Of a stretch of 64,000 nt of DNA, positions 39,851 through 48,800 are shown one piece after another. The stretch comes from a virus. The DNA lies in IMG/VR virus record IMGVR_UViG_3300035182_002586, positions 310,001 through 374,000 of that record. The stretch is one strand, 5' to 3'. The notes under the pieces were generated by a model that was not told where the DNA came from, ran no database searches, and worked only from the letters and a program-made list of their open reading frames with translations. The translations under genes and the position numbers were made by a program. How positions within the stretch are numbered: position 1 is the stretch's first letter; each line of letters starts with the position of its first letter.

Positions 39851-42800
39851 GGGGGTCTCCTCGTTCTTCTCCTCGTGGGCATAAGGAGAAGTTGCAGTCA
39901 CGCTGTTCGCCTGGACGGTAAGAAGGGTTCCCCCCTCTTCACCCGCCAGTTGGGCGAGCAGCTTGTTGTAGGTCGGAGGGTCGACCCCCGCCGAGTAGCG
40001 TCCATCACCGTGCGTACGGATTGCGAGGTCGAGAGCCGCACGGAGCTGCATGTCTCGCACGATCCCGTCGATGGCGACTGACAGAACGGGCGTCTTGAGC
40101 CAGTCCTGCGCCGCAGTCAGGAGGGACTGGAAGTCCGCCTGGCCGAAGTCTCGCTGGTGCGCCTGTGTCCACGGCACGTACGCAGCAAAGCCTTCGTGGC
40201 CCTTGGGGTAGGGCTCAACGCCATGGTAGACCGCTTCGCGGACGTGTGTGGTGGTCTCCGAGCCCATCGCCCAGACGAGGGGATAAGAAGAATACAGGGC
40301 GAAGCGTGTAGCGACTCGGGCGGCTGTCTTACCTAGACCCATCCGACCAAGCTGCTCTTCGAGCAGCTTGGCACTGTCCCCCTTCCCCTTCCCACGGTAG
40401 CCCGCAGGTGCCACAGGGGGTTCGGGGGGCGGAGCGGTTCGGTAGGGATCAGCAGAACCCTTCGCCCGTGCCTTCTCGTACCTCGTCCGCGCCTTCTCGT
40501 ACTCTTTGAGCTTCCGCTCGTAGTCCTTGTTCTCAAAGCCCTGGAGCTTCTTTCGGACCGCCTCAGCCTTCTCCGGGACGAGGATCTTGAGCTTGTCGAC
40601 GATGTTCCCGCGAAAGAGCTTTGCGGGGTCGAGAACGCTCTCCCCCTCGTACAGACTCTCACGGTCCCGCAACGCCTCACTGGCATCGATGAGACCTCTC
40701 GCGATGTCACTCGGGGAAGAGTGCTCGCTGATGCCGTTCTTCGGATCCCGGAACATCTCAGTCGCCCGCATGTAGTCGTTGGCTTGGAGGTAGCCGATGG
40801 CGAGCTTCTTGACGGCCGGGTCGGGGATACCAGAGAGCAGCTTCTTCGCTTGCCCATCCGAGATCTTCTTCGTAACGCCGCTGTCGATGACGTTCTCGTA
40901 GACACTACGAGCTTCATCCGAGAGGCGCTTGGCACGGGCCCCTCCATCCTCGCCCGACTTGTGGGACAGGATCGCGGAGGAAAGAGCGTTCGCCAGCTCT
41001 GTGGGTGCCCCGGACTTCTCGTAGTGCTCCCCGAGCCGGTGCTTGTTCGCAAGGGACAGAGCAACCGTTTGGATCTGGTGTTTGCGGTACTCCTCGGCCT
41101 GGCGCTCCGGCGGGAGTGACGAGAAGTCCTCCCAGTCCCCCTTGTTGTTCCGCACCTTCTCCGGCGGACGCACCTTCTCCGGGTCGGTCTCGTAGTACTC
41201 GTGCGCCGAAGACAGGAGGTGTTCGGTGTTCTTCGGGTTGAGGGGGATGGACCGGGCTGACTGGTAGGCTTCCAACGCCGCATCCATGTCATCGGGATGC
41301 ATCTCGGACAGGTGCCCGAGAAATTCCATTGTCTGCGCATCCTTCAGCTCGTGTGGGATGCTGTTCGAGATGCGGTGGTACGCCTCGTCCGCCTCCTCTT
41401 CGTCATACTCCCGACGCTTCGGCTTCGGGATCGGGGGGTGCAGCTTCTTCGCAGCTTCGGTCAACGCATCGACCGTGGCGTACCGGCCAGAGAGCCCCAT
41501 GCCCTTTAGCTCGGGGATCACCTTCTCGACGAGATGTCCGCCGGACTCCCGATCCTCCGAGAGGCGCTGTGATAGCTCACTCTCGGGGTTAGAGAGATCT
41601 TGGAGAATGTGCCGCAGCTTGGGGTTGTCCTTCTGAATCGTCCGAAGCCCATCGAGGTGCTTATGCTCCTCGAAACGATCCGCCACGTCCTGCTGTGCAC
41701 GCTCGTCCAGCTTCTCGAAAGGCACGAACTTCTTCGACGAAGCGTCGTAAAAGGCCGGCTTACCGCCTTCCATCGACAAGTCCTTCGACTTGTCTACGAA
41801 CTCCCGAAACGCGTCGGTGCTGAGTTCGCTCTTCGCAAACTCAGCCATGCGATCCTTGGCAGGGTGGATCTTCTTAGCGGCCTCGGACAGACCATCGACC
41901 GTCGAGTAGCGGGCCGGGAGCCACACCCCCTTCAACTCCGGGATGACTCTCTCCACAAGATGGTCACCAGACTCGCGATCCTTTGAGAGGCGCTGAGACA
42001 GATCGCTGTTCGGATCGGATAGGTCCTTGAGAACCTGTTGGAGATTGGGATGGTCCCCCTGTAGGACCTTCAACCCTTCGAGGTGCTTGTGCTCCTCGAA
42101 TCGGTCGACGATGCTCTTCTTCCCCCTCTCGTCGAGCTGATCGAAAGGCACCAACTCTTTGGTGGACTCGTTATGAAAGAGGGGTTGAGCTTCCCCTTCT
42201 TCATCGAACGAGATGTCCTTGGACCCCTCCGCAAAGGTGCGGAACTGCTTCGACTTGAGGACGTCTCGTTTGAAGCTCTCCGCCTCTTGCTTTTCGGTGT
42301 CAAACCCATCGGGGTTGACCGAAACCAGCTTCTTGAGATCGCCGATAGTGTGTACGCCCTTGGGCATGCGAATGCCTTTGAGCTGCGGTACACGCTCGAT
42401 CGCCACGTCGTCAGGAGTGATACGGTCTTCGGAGCTGGCGTTCTCGATGACCTTCACAACCGCCTTCGAGATGCTGCTCATCGAGTCGTCCAGACCCGAG
42501 ATCAGATCCTTCTGCTCCTTGTGGAGGCCGTTGGCGAATTCGTCCGCCTTCGTACGGAGTTCCGACCATTCCTTAGCCCTGGTCTTGAGCGCTTCTTGCT
42601 CTTCGGGCGGGAGCTTGTCGAAGGGGACGTACTTCTCAGCGGGGCCCTTCTTTCTTGCCCCCGGGTTCAGGAACACCGGACGACCCGTCGCTGGGTCGGT
42701 CCTGCTTGTAGGGAGAGCGTTGATGAAAGCGTCCGGTAGGGGGGTCTTGCCCCTCTCCCCCATCGCTTCCGGGGCGTTCGTCTTTGAGCCCTCTTCCGCG

Positions 42801-43717
42801 TCCGGGGCCTTCTTCGGCTTGTCTAGCTTGACAGTCTTGCCGGGGTCGCCAGCTTCCGGCTTGGCCGGAGCCCACCCTTCCTCTTTACCGAGGTCTTCCC
42901 ACTCCTGTGAGTAGTCGGGCTTCTTCGCCTCCTGCTTGGGAGCTGCCTCCTGCTTGGGAGCTGCCTCCTGCTTGGGAGCTGCCTCCTGCTTGGGAGCCAC
43001 AGGCTTCGCCTTAGGCGTCTTAGGCGCTTTGGCCTTGGTCTGCTGCTTGTCCCACTTCTCGACGGTTTTCATGGCAGCCGCCATGGCAGCCGCTTCGGTG
43101 AAGTCCTTCGCACCCCAGAACTGGTCGCGCTTCGCCTCGGGGATGGGGACCCGGTTCTTGGGATTGCCCGGGTGGGCCATCTGGTAGAACTGGTCGCCCG
43201 GCGTCAGAAGGGCATTGGCGAACTGCTTCGCCTTCGGGTCGCTCTTGACGGCCTGCAACGCCTTGCGGGCACCTTCGAGGATGTCCGGGTGGACGCCTTC
43301 CGGCCCCTCGGGCTTCGCTTCTTCGCGGGGCTCCCTCTCTTCGTCGTCCTCGTCCTCGCCCGCCTCGGGCTCCTCGTCCTCTTCGCCGTGGGTGTCTTCC
43401 TCTTCGTCCCGGATGACCTCATACTTCGCGGCGTCCGGCCCCTTGAGGGTCTCTTCGTTGATGTGGACGAGCGCCCCCGTGTCCTTCTTACGGACCGTAA
43501 CCAGCTCGGACTGCTTCTTGGCGATGACGTACAGGGCCGCAACGCGCAGCGCCGCATCCTTGATCTTATAGTCCGGGTCCTCTTCGAGGTCCGGGTCCTT
43601 CATCGTCTCGCGTCGAAGATCGCGACGAGGCGGCTTCGTCTTCGGCGAGGGGCGGACGAGGCGCTCCGCCTCTTCCTGCTCACGCTCGTACCTGTCCTTC
43701 GTCGCCCAGATGTCCAC
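39506..43717 (-). CDS. Very long virion-associated repeat protein, 1403 aa
   Basis: GTG 43717 starts a 1403-residue frame (ATG 43603 is an alternative). Layout: acidic N-terminus; four APKQEA-type repeats near 245-270; three tandem repeats of about 135 residues in the middle, each with an F-EHKHL-x-GL motif, a DLS-P-S-LSQRLS-DRESG stretch and VIPELKG; a helical region; a globular part near 1200-1330 (AARVATRFALYSSYPLVWAMG); and a Lys/Glu/Gln-rich coiled tail. An in-frame ATG at 39850 follows GAGGAGACCCCC, an excellent ribosome site, so a 114-residue C-terminal product may also be made. Role unknown; probably an ejected or head-tail protein. Confidence 0.65.
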   Translation of the reverse strand: MDIWATKDRYEREQEEAERLVRPSPKTKPPRRDLRRETMKDPDLEEDPDYKIKDAALRVAALYVIAKKQSELVTVRKKDTGALVHINEETLKGPDAAKYEVIRDEEEDTHGEEDEEPEAGEDEDDEEREPREEAKPEGPEGVHPDILEGARKALQAVKSDPKAKQFANALLTPGDQFYQMAHPGNPKNRVPIPEAKRDQFWGAKDFTEAAAMAAAMKTVEKWDKQQTKAKAPKTPKAKPVAPKQEAAPKQEAAPKQEAAPKQEAKKPDYSQEWEDLGKEEGWAPAKPEAGDPGKTVKLDKPKKAPDAEEGSKTNAPEAMGERGKTPLPDAFINALPTSRTDPATGRPVFLNPGARKKGPAEKYVPFDKLPPEEQEALKTRAKEWSELRTKADEFANGLHKEQKDLISGLDDSMSSISKAVVKVIENASSEDRITPDDVAIERVPQLKGIRMPKGVHTIGDLKKLVSVNPDGFDTEKQEAESFKRDVLKSKQFRTFAEGSKDISFDEEGEAQPLFHNESTKELVPFDQLDERGKKSIVDRFEEHKHLEGLKVLQGDHPNLQQVLKDLSDPNSDLSQRLSKDRESGDHLVERVIPELKGVWLPARYSTVDGLSEAAKKIHPAKDRMAEFAKSELSTDAFREFVDKSKDLSMEGGKPAFYDASSKKFVPFEKLDERAQQDVADRFEEHKHLDGLRTIQKDNPKLRHILQDLSNPESELSQRLSEDRESGGHLVEKVIPELKGMGLSGRYATVDALTEAAKKLHPPIPKPKRREYDEEEADEAYHRISNSIPHELKDAQTMEFLGHLSEMHPDDMDAALEAYQSARSIPLNPKNTEHLLSSAHEYYETDPEKVRPPEKVRNNKGDWEDFSSLPPERQAEEYRKHQIQTVALSLANKHRLGEHYEKSGAPTELANALSSAILSHKSGEDGGARAKRLSDEARSVYENVIDSGVTKKISDGQAKKLLSGIPDPAVKKLAIGYLQANDYMRATEMFRDPKNGISEHSSPSDIARGLIDASEALRDRESLYEGESVLDPAKLFRGNIVDKLKILVPEKAEAVRKKLQGFENKDYERKLKEYEKARTRYEKARAKGSADPYRTAPPPEPPVAPAGYRGKGKGDSAKLLEEQLGRMGLGKTAARVATRFALYSSYPLVWAMGSETTTHVREAVYHGVEPYPKGHEGFAAYVPWTQAHQRDFGQADFQSLLTAAQDWLKTPVLSVAIDGIVRDMQLRAALDLAIRTHGDGRYSAGVDPPTYNKLLAQLAGEEGGTLLTVQANSVTATSPYAHEEKNEETPMSLSVKLSNYASKIASTHPEIAYDLVAFAREAGEMPPQFRENAEKKKEEAEAKKEEGEKKQAAQQEVVQQATEEQQKQASAYAQIRSSVIRTAAADPLVREALKPVLQLIKQIG
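42930..43001 (-). repeat. 18-bp tandem repeat, four copies
   Basis: Four copies of GGAGCTGCCTCCTGCTTG (plus-strand reading) encode the APKQEA repeats of the 1403-aa protein. Confidence 0.85.
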
Positions 43718-43876
43718 ACCGTGTGCGGGCGATAAGAGAAGATTTCACAGACGTTCCGGGTGGTTCCGTGAGGACACGAAAAACGACACGAGCTTTGCAC
43801 GGTGATCCACGAGACCCCGACGATTTTGTGCAACACGAGAGGGCCGTACGGGCCTTGTACCTAGAGGAGGCCCACC

Positions 43877-44239
43877 ATGCCGAAGATCTCTCGTAACCGT
43901 GCGCGCATTCTCGCCCTGCTGCTCGACGAGATGCCCCCGAACATCTCGATCTCGAAGACGTTTTCTGCTCGCTACCCCGTCATGGATGACGACTTCCCCC
44001 CGTTCGCAAAGTGGGAGGACACGGACCCCCTCGCATGGGAGGGGCTGGACCTCGACTTCGACACGGAGCTGTCACCCAAACTGTTCAGCTCGAAGGACCT
44101 GAACGAGATCGTGTGGGAGGTGGAGTACGCAGAGGAAGGCGAAGAGGGGTCCCTGATCGCGGAGGGTACGGACCTTGTAAGGGCCCTGCTTCTCGCGAGG
44201 AACCGGATCCGGCTCGCCTTCAAACGCCGGGTCGCCTAA
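43877..44239 (+). CDS. Hypothetical protein, 120 aa, plus-strand island in the virion block
   Basis: Starts MPKISRNRARILALLLDEMPP after AGAGGAGG, a strong ribosome site. The first part is helical and the middle acidic (WEDTDPLAWEGLDLDFDTEL). Overlaps the convergent gene's end by 4 nt. Unknown function. The 159 nt upstream (43718-43876) are AT-richer and may carry divergent promoters; I see no clear consensus. Confidence 0.7.
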   Translation: MPKISRNRARILALLLDEMPPNISISKTFSARYPVMDDDFPPFAKWEDTDPLAWEGLDLDFDTELSPKLFSSKDLNEIVWEVEYAEEGEEGSLIAEGTDLVRALLLARNRIRLAFKRRVA

Positions 44240-44745
44240 GAGCCGAGGTGCACACCATAGGTGCCCGGAGGATAGATCCGGATCACCCGTTTGCGCAGGT
44301 CAGGCGGGTTGACGAGTCCCTCGAAGACGCACCCTCCCTCCTGTGCGACCTCGCGGACACGGACTGCCAGGGACATCCAGGCGCTTCGTGGTACGGGGGT
44401 GGTGTCTGCCTCCCACGCGAGGATGGTCGCGGCCCCTCCAGGCTCCCCGAGGTACGCCGCACACTCGATGGGGTTGAAGGGGACGGCCATACGCATGAAC
44501 TGGAACGTCTGCCCGTCGATCAGCCCCATGTCCGCGAGACGGGCGGCCGCAGACCACACGGTCTTGATCACCAGATCCTCGTTGAACATCGGGATCCCGT
44601 GGTCGAGCAAGACACACGGAAGAGCTGCCACGAACTTGATGCCCGTCGTCCCTACCGGCATCTCGTAGTCCGCAATGGACCGCATGACGTTCGGGGCCGG
44701 GGGTACCGGACACTGACAGACCCTCTTCGGGAAGCGGACGGTCAT
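44236..44745 (-). CDS. Hypothetical protein, 169 aa
   Basis: Starts MTVRFPKRVCQCPVPPAP. Contains a Cys pair near the start and a beta-rich body (TTGIKFVAALPCVLLDHG, TVWSAAARLADMGLIDGQ). No family recognised. Lies downstream of an endonuclease gene. Confidence 0.65.
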   Translation of the reverse strand: MTVRFPKRVCQCPVPPAPNVMRSIADYEMPVGTTGIKFVAALPCVLLDHGIPMFNEDLVIKTVWSAAARLADMGLIDGQTFQFMRMAVPFNPIECAAYLGEPGGAATILAWEADTTPVPRSAWMSLAVRVREVAQEGGCVFEGLVNPPDLRKRVIRIYPPGTYGVHLGS

Positions 44746-44769
44746 GCTTGATGCGTTCCGACAAGGAGA

Positions 44770-45744
44770 CTACTTCCCCGGGTCAAACATCCCTTCGTCG
44801 ATCAAACGGTCCCGAAGATAGTCTGGGTCAGCGTAGGGCTCGTTTTCTCGCACCAGGAAGTACCGAAGGGTAGGATCCTCGTGGATCAGGTTCTCTTTGA
44901 TCCGGTCCCGCTCCTGTAGTGCAAAGTACCGCTCCTCGCACTTGATGTAAACGCTAGGGAAAACGTAGTGCTGGTAGCCGTGGAACTCCACGATGAGGTG
45001 GTGGGAGGGGAAGAAGCCATCGAAGCGGAAGAAGCCATCGAAGCGGAAGCGATGGCCGGTCGAGGGGTTGACGAAACGGCGAGGACTCCACTCCTGCTCG
45101 TACACGACACCCCCGAGAGCCCTCGACACTGCATCGAGGCAGAGAGTTTGACGGAGGCGGTGGCTGAATGTCTCCAGACCGTGGCGTTCGCACTCACGCT
45201 TGATGACCTTGAAGTCGCGCCCGAGTGCCGCCATCGCTTGAGCGATGACCACCCGGTTCCATCCTGCGCTGGCAGACATCTTTGCCCGGGTCTCGGCGGA
45301 GAGGGTGCGGCCCTTGCGGGTTGCCTTATCCCTGATCGCAGACCTGCGGGAGATGACGTCCCCTTCGTACTGGCCTTCGTGCTCTGGGTGCTTGGATCGG
45401 ATGTGACTCACCAGGCTCTCTGCGCGGTGACCGCAGAGGTGGCATGTCACATAGTCTTCCCTTTCGATCTTGCCCTGCCACACGACCTCATCATCTTGGG
45501 TCTTACACGACGGACACCGAAGATCCTTCGATGCGAAGGTCAACCCCACTTGATGGGAGGCACCACACGGGCAAGTGACGATCTTTTTCTGTCCCGTTCG
45601 GGGATTCTCAGCGTGAGCCCGTGTGATAGCGACTCGTCGGTTTGCTTCACATGTCTCGGACCGGATGCGGGCGTCAGGATACTGTGCCCGATATGCGTCG
45701 GCCGTGACCCCATGCGTAGCCTTGAGGTGGCTAGCCAGAGTCAC
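44770..45744 (-). CDS. Homing endonuclease-like protein with zinc-finger codons before the start
   Basis: 324 residues from GTG 45744. Features: TLASHLKATHG-type start, two further zinc-binding segments (CPCGASHQ ... CPSCK; CHLCGHRAESLVSH), a helical DNA-binding part (KATRKGRTLSAETRAKM) and a C-terminal nuclease-like region with HHLIVEFHGYQHY and RYFLVREN. In frame just upstream of GTG 45744 the codons read ETVTCRICGHSA, the usual first zinc finger of such proteins, but there is no ATG, GTG or TTG between the in-frame TAG and those Cys codons. The 5' end may be truncated. Confidence 0.7.
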   Translation of the reverse strand: MTLASHLKATHGVTADAYRAQYPDARIRSETCEANRRVAITRAHAENPRTGQKKIVTCPCGASHQVGLTFASKDLRCPSCKTQDDEVVWQGKIEREDYVTCHLCGHRAESLVSHIRSKHPEHEGQYEGDVISRRSAIRDKATRKGRTLSAETRAKMSASAGWNRVVIAQAMAALGRDFKVIKRECERHGLETFSHRLRQTLCLDAVSRALGGVVYEQEWSPRRFVNPSTGHRFRFDGFFRFDGFFPSHHLIVEFHGYQHYVFPSVYIKCEERYFALQERDRIKENLIHEDPTLRYFLVRENEPYADPDYLRDRLIDEGMFDPGK

Positions 45745-45847
45745 GGCCGAGTGCCCACAGATACGACAGGTGACGGTTTCTCCCGCGGTTCCGAGCCTAC
45801 GCTCAGACTACCAACCAGTCAACCTTTTCTTTAGATTGTGCTGGACC

Positions 45848-48800
45848 CTAGATCTGTGCTCTAAGGTTGAACGTGAGGACGAGGTAGAGCAGCGGGAAGA
45901 TCGGCTGATAGCTGGCCGAGAACCGGAGGATCGTGGGATCGCTCGGGTCCACCGCTGCGGTCACGTTCGCGAAGGCGCCGATGATCTCCGCCTGGATGAG
46001 CGTCTTGAAGAGCGCCGTCATCGAGACTTCGACTTCGTTGACGCGGTTCGAGAGGAACTTCGTCCCGACGAACGAGTCGAGGGTGCCGCGCGACTGCTGC
46101 TGCACGAAGTCGGCGATCTGCGTCACCGTCGGCAGACGCGTGAGCACATCCTGCATGTTGGTCGTGAAGCCCTGGCGGATGCGCAGGAACGTCACGAGGT
46201 CTTCGAGCAGGGTGACGCCCGCCACGGCCGTCTGGTTCGCTTCGACCGGATCCAGGATGCGCGGGATGCGCGTGAAGCCCTGGATGCGGCGCCGCGAGTA
46301 CGGGGTGGCCACGTCGACTGCGGGCGAGACCACCGCGCCGGCCACGGCCGCCGCGAAGAAGGTCCCGTCCACCAGGCTCTCGAACGAGTTCCCCACCTCG
46401 TCGGTCAGGGTGATGACCGCCGTGTCCGGGTAGAAGGCGACGATGCGATTCGAGAGCAGCGACTTGGCGACGCTCTGTGCCGCGGTCGGCGTGGTCCCAC
46501 CGGCGAAGCCGATGAAGCCCATGCGCTCGTTCTGGTAGCGAGCCCCCGACTGGACTTCGCAGTGGTTCGTCAGCGCCGTGTAGATCGACGTCGACGTACC
46601 GAGCGGGATGATGATGTCGGGCTTCACGTTCCCGGGGAGCGGCGTCGCCAGCGCGTTGATCGCGTTGATGAAGTCGGTGTCGCTCGCCTGGTTCGTGTTC
46701 GGGACCTTCGGCACCTGCTTGATCCCGACGAGGATGGCCCCGTTGAGGATCGCGAGGTAGGCGCCGAGGGTGACGCGGTTCTCTGCGCTCGTCGTGCCGA
46801 AGTTGGCTTCGACCGTCTTGAGCTGCTGGAAGAGCCGAGTCGAGAAGTCCTGCTTGAGGAAGCGGTACGAGATGAAGTAGAAGTCGCCGTTCTTCGGCTC
46901 GACGCCCGAGGGGGCGAAGGTGAAGAGGGTCGAGGTGTCGTTGACACCGATTCCCACCGTGTTCGCGACGATCAGCTCCAGGCCGCCGATCGCGTAGGTC
47001 GGGACGTTCGGCGAGACGTGGAACGTCTGCGAGACCGTCATGTTGAAGGACCCGCCCGGCGAGTAGCTGCCGGTCGTCGCCGGGAGCACCGTGAAGCGGA
47101 GACCCGTCACCGGATCCGTGTAGGTCTGGCCCGGGGTGCCCGTGCCGCTCGACCCGTTCGGGTTGGTGGACGTGACGGTGTAGTTGTCCTGTGCGTCCTC
47201 GCCCACGTCACCAGAGGTGCCCGGGATGATGCCCGTACCCGACTGGATGTTGAAGGCCGAGTTCGCGCTGTTCGTGAACCCGATCGACGAGGTGGCCGCG
47301 CCGGTCGTGAGCGACTCGAACGTGATGTACGTGTGACCCGCGACCGCTGCGGTGTAGGCCACCGCGCCGGCCGTGAAGGCACCGTCACTCATGAGCACGT
47401 CGACGACTTCCTGAGCCGCCACGAGGGTCTGGCTGGCCTGTGCCCCCTGCGTGAAGCCGAGGACCGTGTTGGCCGAACCCGACCCGATGATGATCGCGCT
47501 CGACGTGTCGTTCGTCGGGCTCGTGAGGCGCACCTTGTTGACGTTCGCGAGGGTACCCGCCGCCGCGACGCCCGAGAGGCCCGGGACCAGGTTGATGGCG
47601 GCTGCCACTGCGGCTGCCGTCACTGCTGCACCGCCGGGGAGGGTGACCGAGTAGTCGACCCCGTTGACCCGGACGAGGAGCGTGTCGTTGAGGCCCGTCG
47701 TGATGTTGAACGGACCGACGCTGGTGCCGAGGATGGTCGCCGGCTTGTTGACGGCGCCCGGGGTGCCGTCCGCACGGGCGAAGGTCGTGAACCCGAGGAG
47801 GGTCTCGGCCGTGCCCTGACGGACGCGCACGTAGCTCGCGGCGTCGAATCCGCCCGGAAGGGCAGCCGGCGTCGAGTAGCTCTGGATGGCGAAGAACACC
47901 GGACCGCCCGCGCCGCCGATCTGGAACGACGTGGCGAGGTTGTTCGGCGCCGTGCCCGCGAAGGCCGGGGCAGCGTCGATGGCGGCGTTGATGTCCGTGA
48001 GGATCTGCGCGACCGTACGGACGCCGGACGTGAGGGCCACCGACACGTCGGTGCCGTCGATCGTCAGGTTCAGCACGTTGTTCGGCGAGGCCGGCACCGT
48101 GATCTGGTTCAGACCCGTGACCGACACGCGCGCGCCGACGAGCCAGCCCTTCGAGGCGGTCGCGAGGTTGTCCGTGATGTCGACGCCGTTGACCTTCGTG
48201 ACCCACGTTGCCGAGGTCGAGGCGAAGAAGTTGTACGGCGAGCCGCCCGCGATCGTGTACGCGGCGTTCGTGGCCGATGCGGTCCCGAAGGTGACCGTGA
48301 CGGTCTCGGACACTGCCGTACCCGCACCCGTGTGGTACGCGTCGGGGATCGTCTCCGAACCACGCGGCCACTGGACCGTCTGCGACAGGCCCGACTTCGT
48401 GCCGAAGCGCACCTGGTAGAGACCCGCGTTCTTCAGCGTCGAGAAGAGCGTGTACTGACCCGACCCCACCGGCCCTGCGACCGTGTTGGTGAGGATGAAC
48501 GTGTCGTCCGAGACCTTGTTGTAGTAGAAGGTCGCGTAGACGTTCCAGTCCGGCGGCAGTGCGTTCTTGAGGGTGATGCGGCGGTTCACGCCGTCGACTG
48601 CCGTGACCGTCTGCACCGGACGGTTGAGAGCATCACGGAGGTTGCGACCCGCATAGACCACCACGAGGTCCGGGCGGTTCGTCACGAGGTCCTGACGCGC
48701 GTTCGCCACCGCGTTGTAGAGCGGGAGGCCGAGCGGCGTGTTGCGACCGTTGCCGGTCGTCGGGATCTCGGGGAGGAGGAAGTCCGTCGTCGAGGTCACC

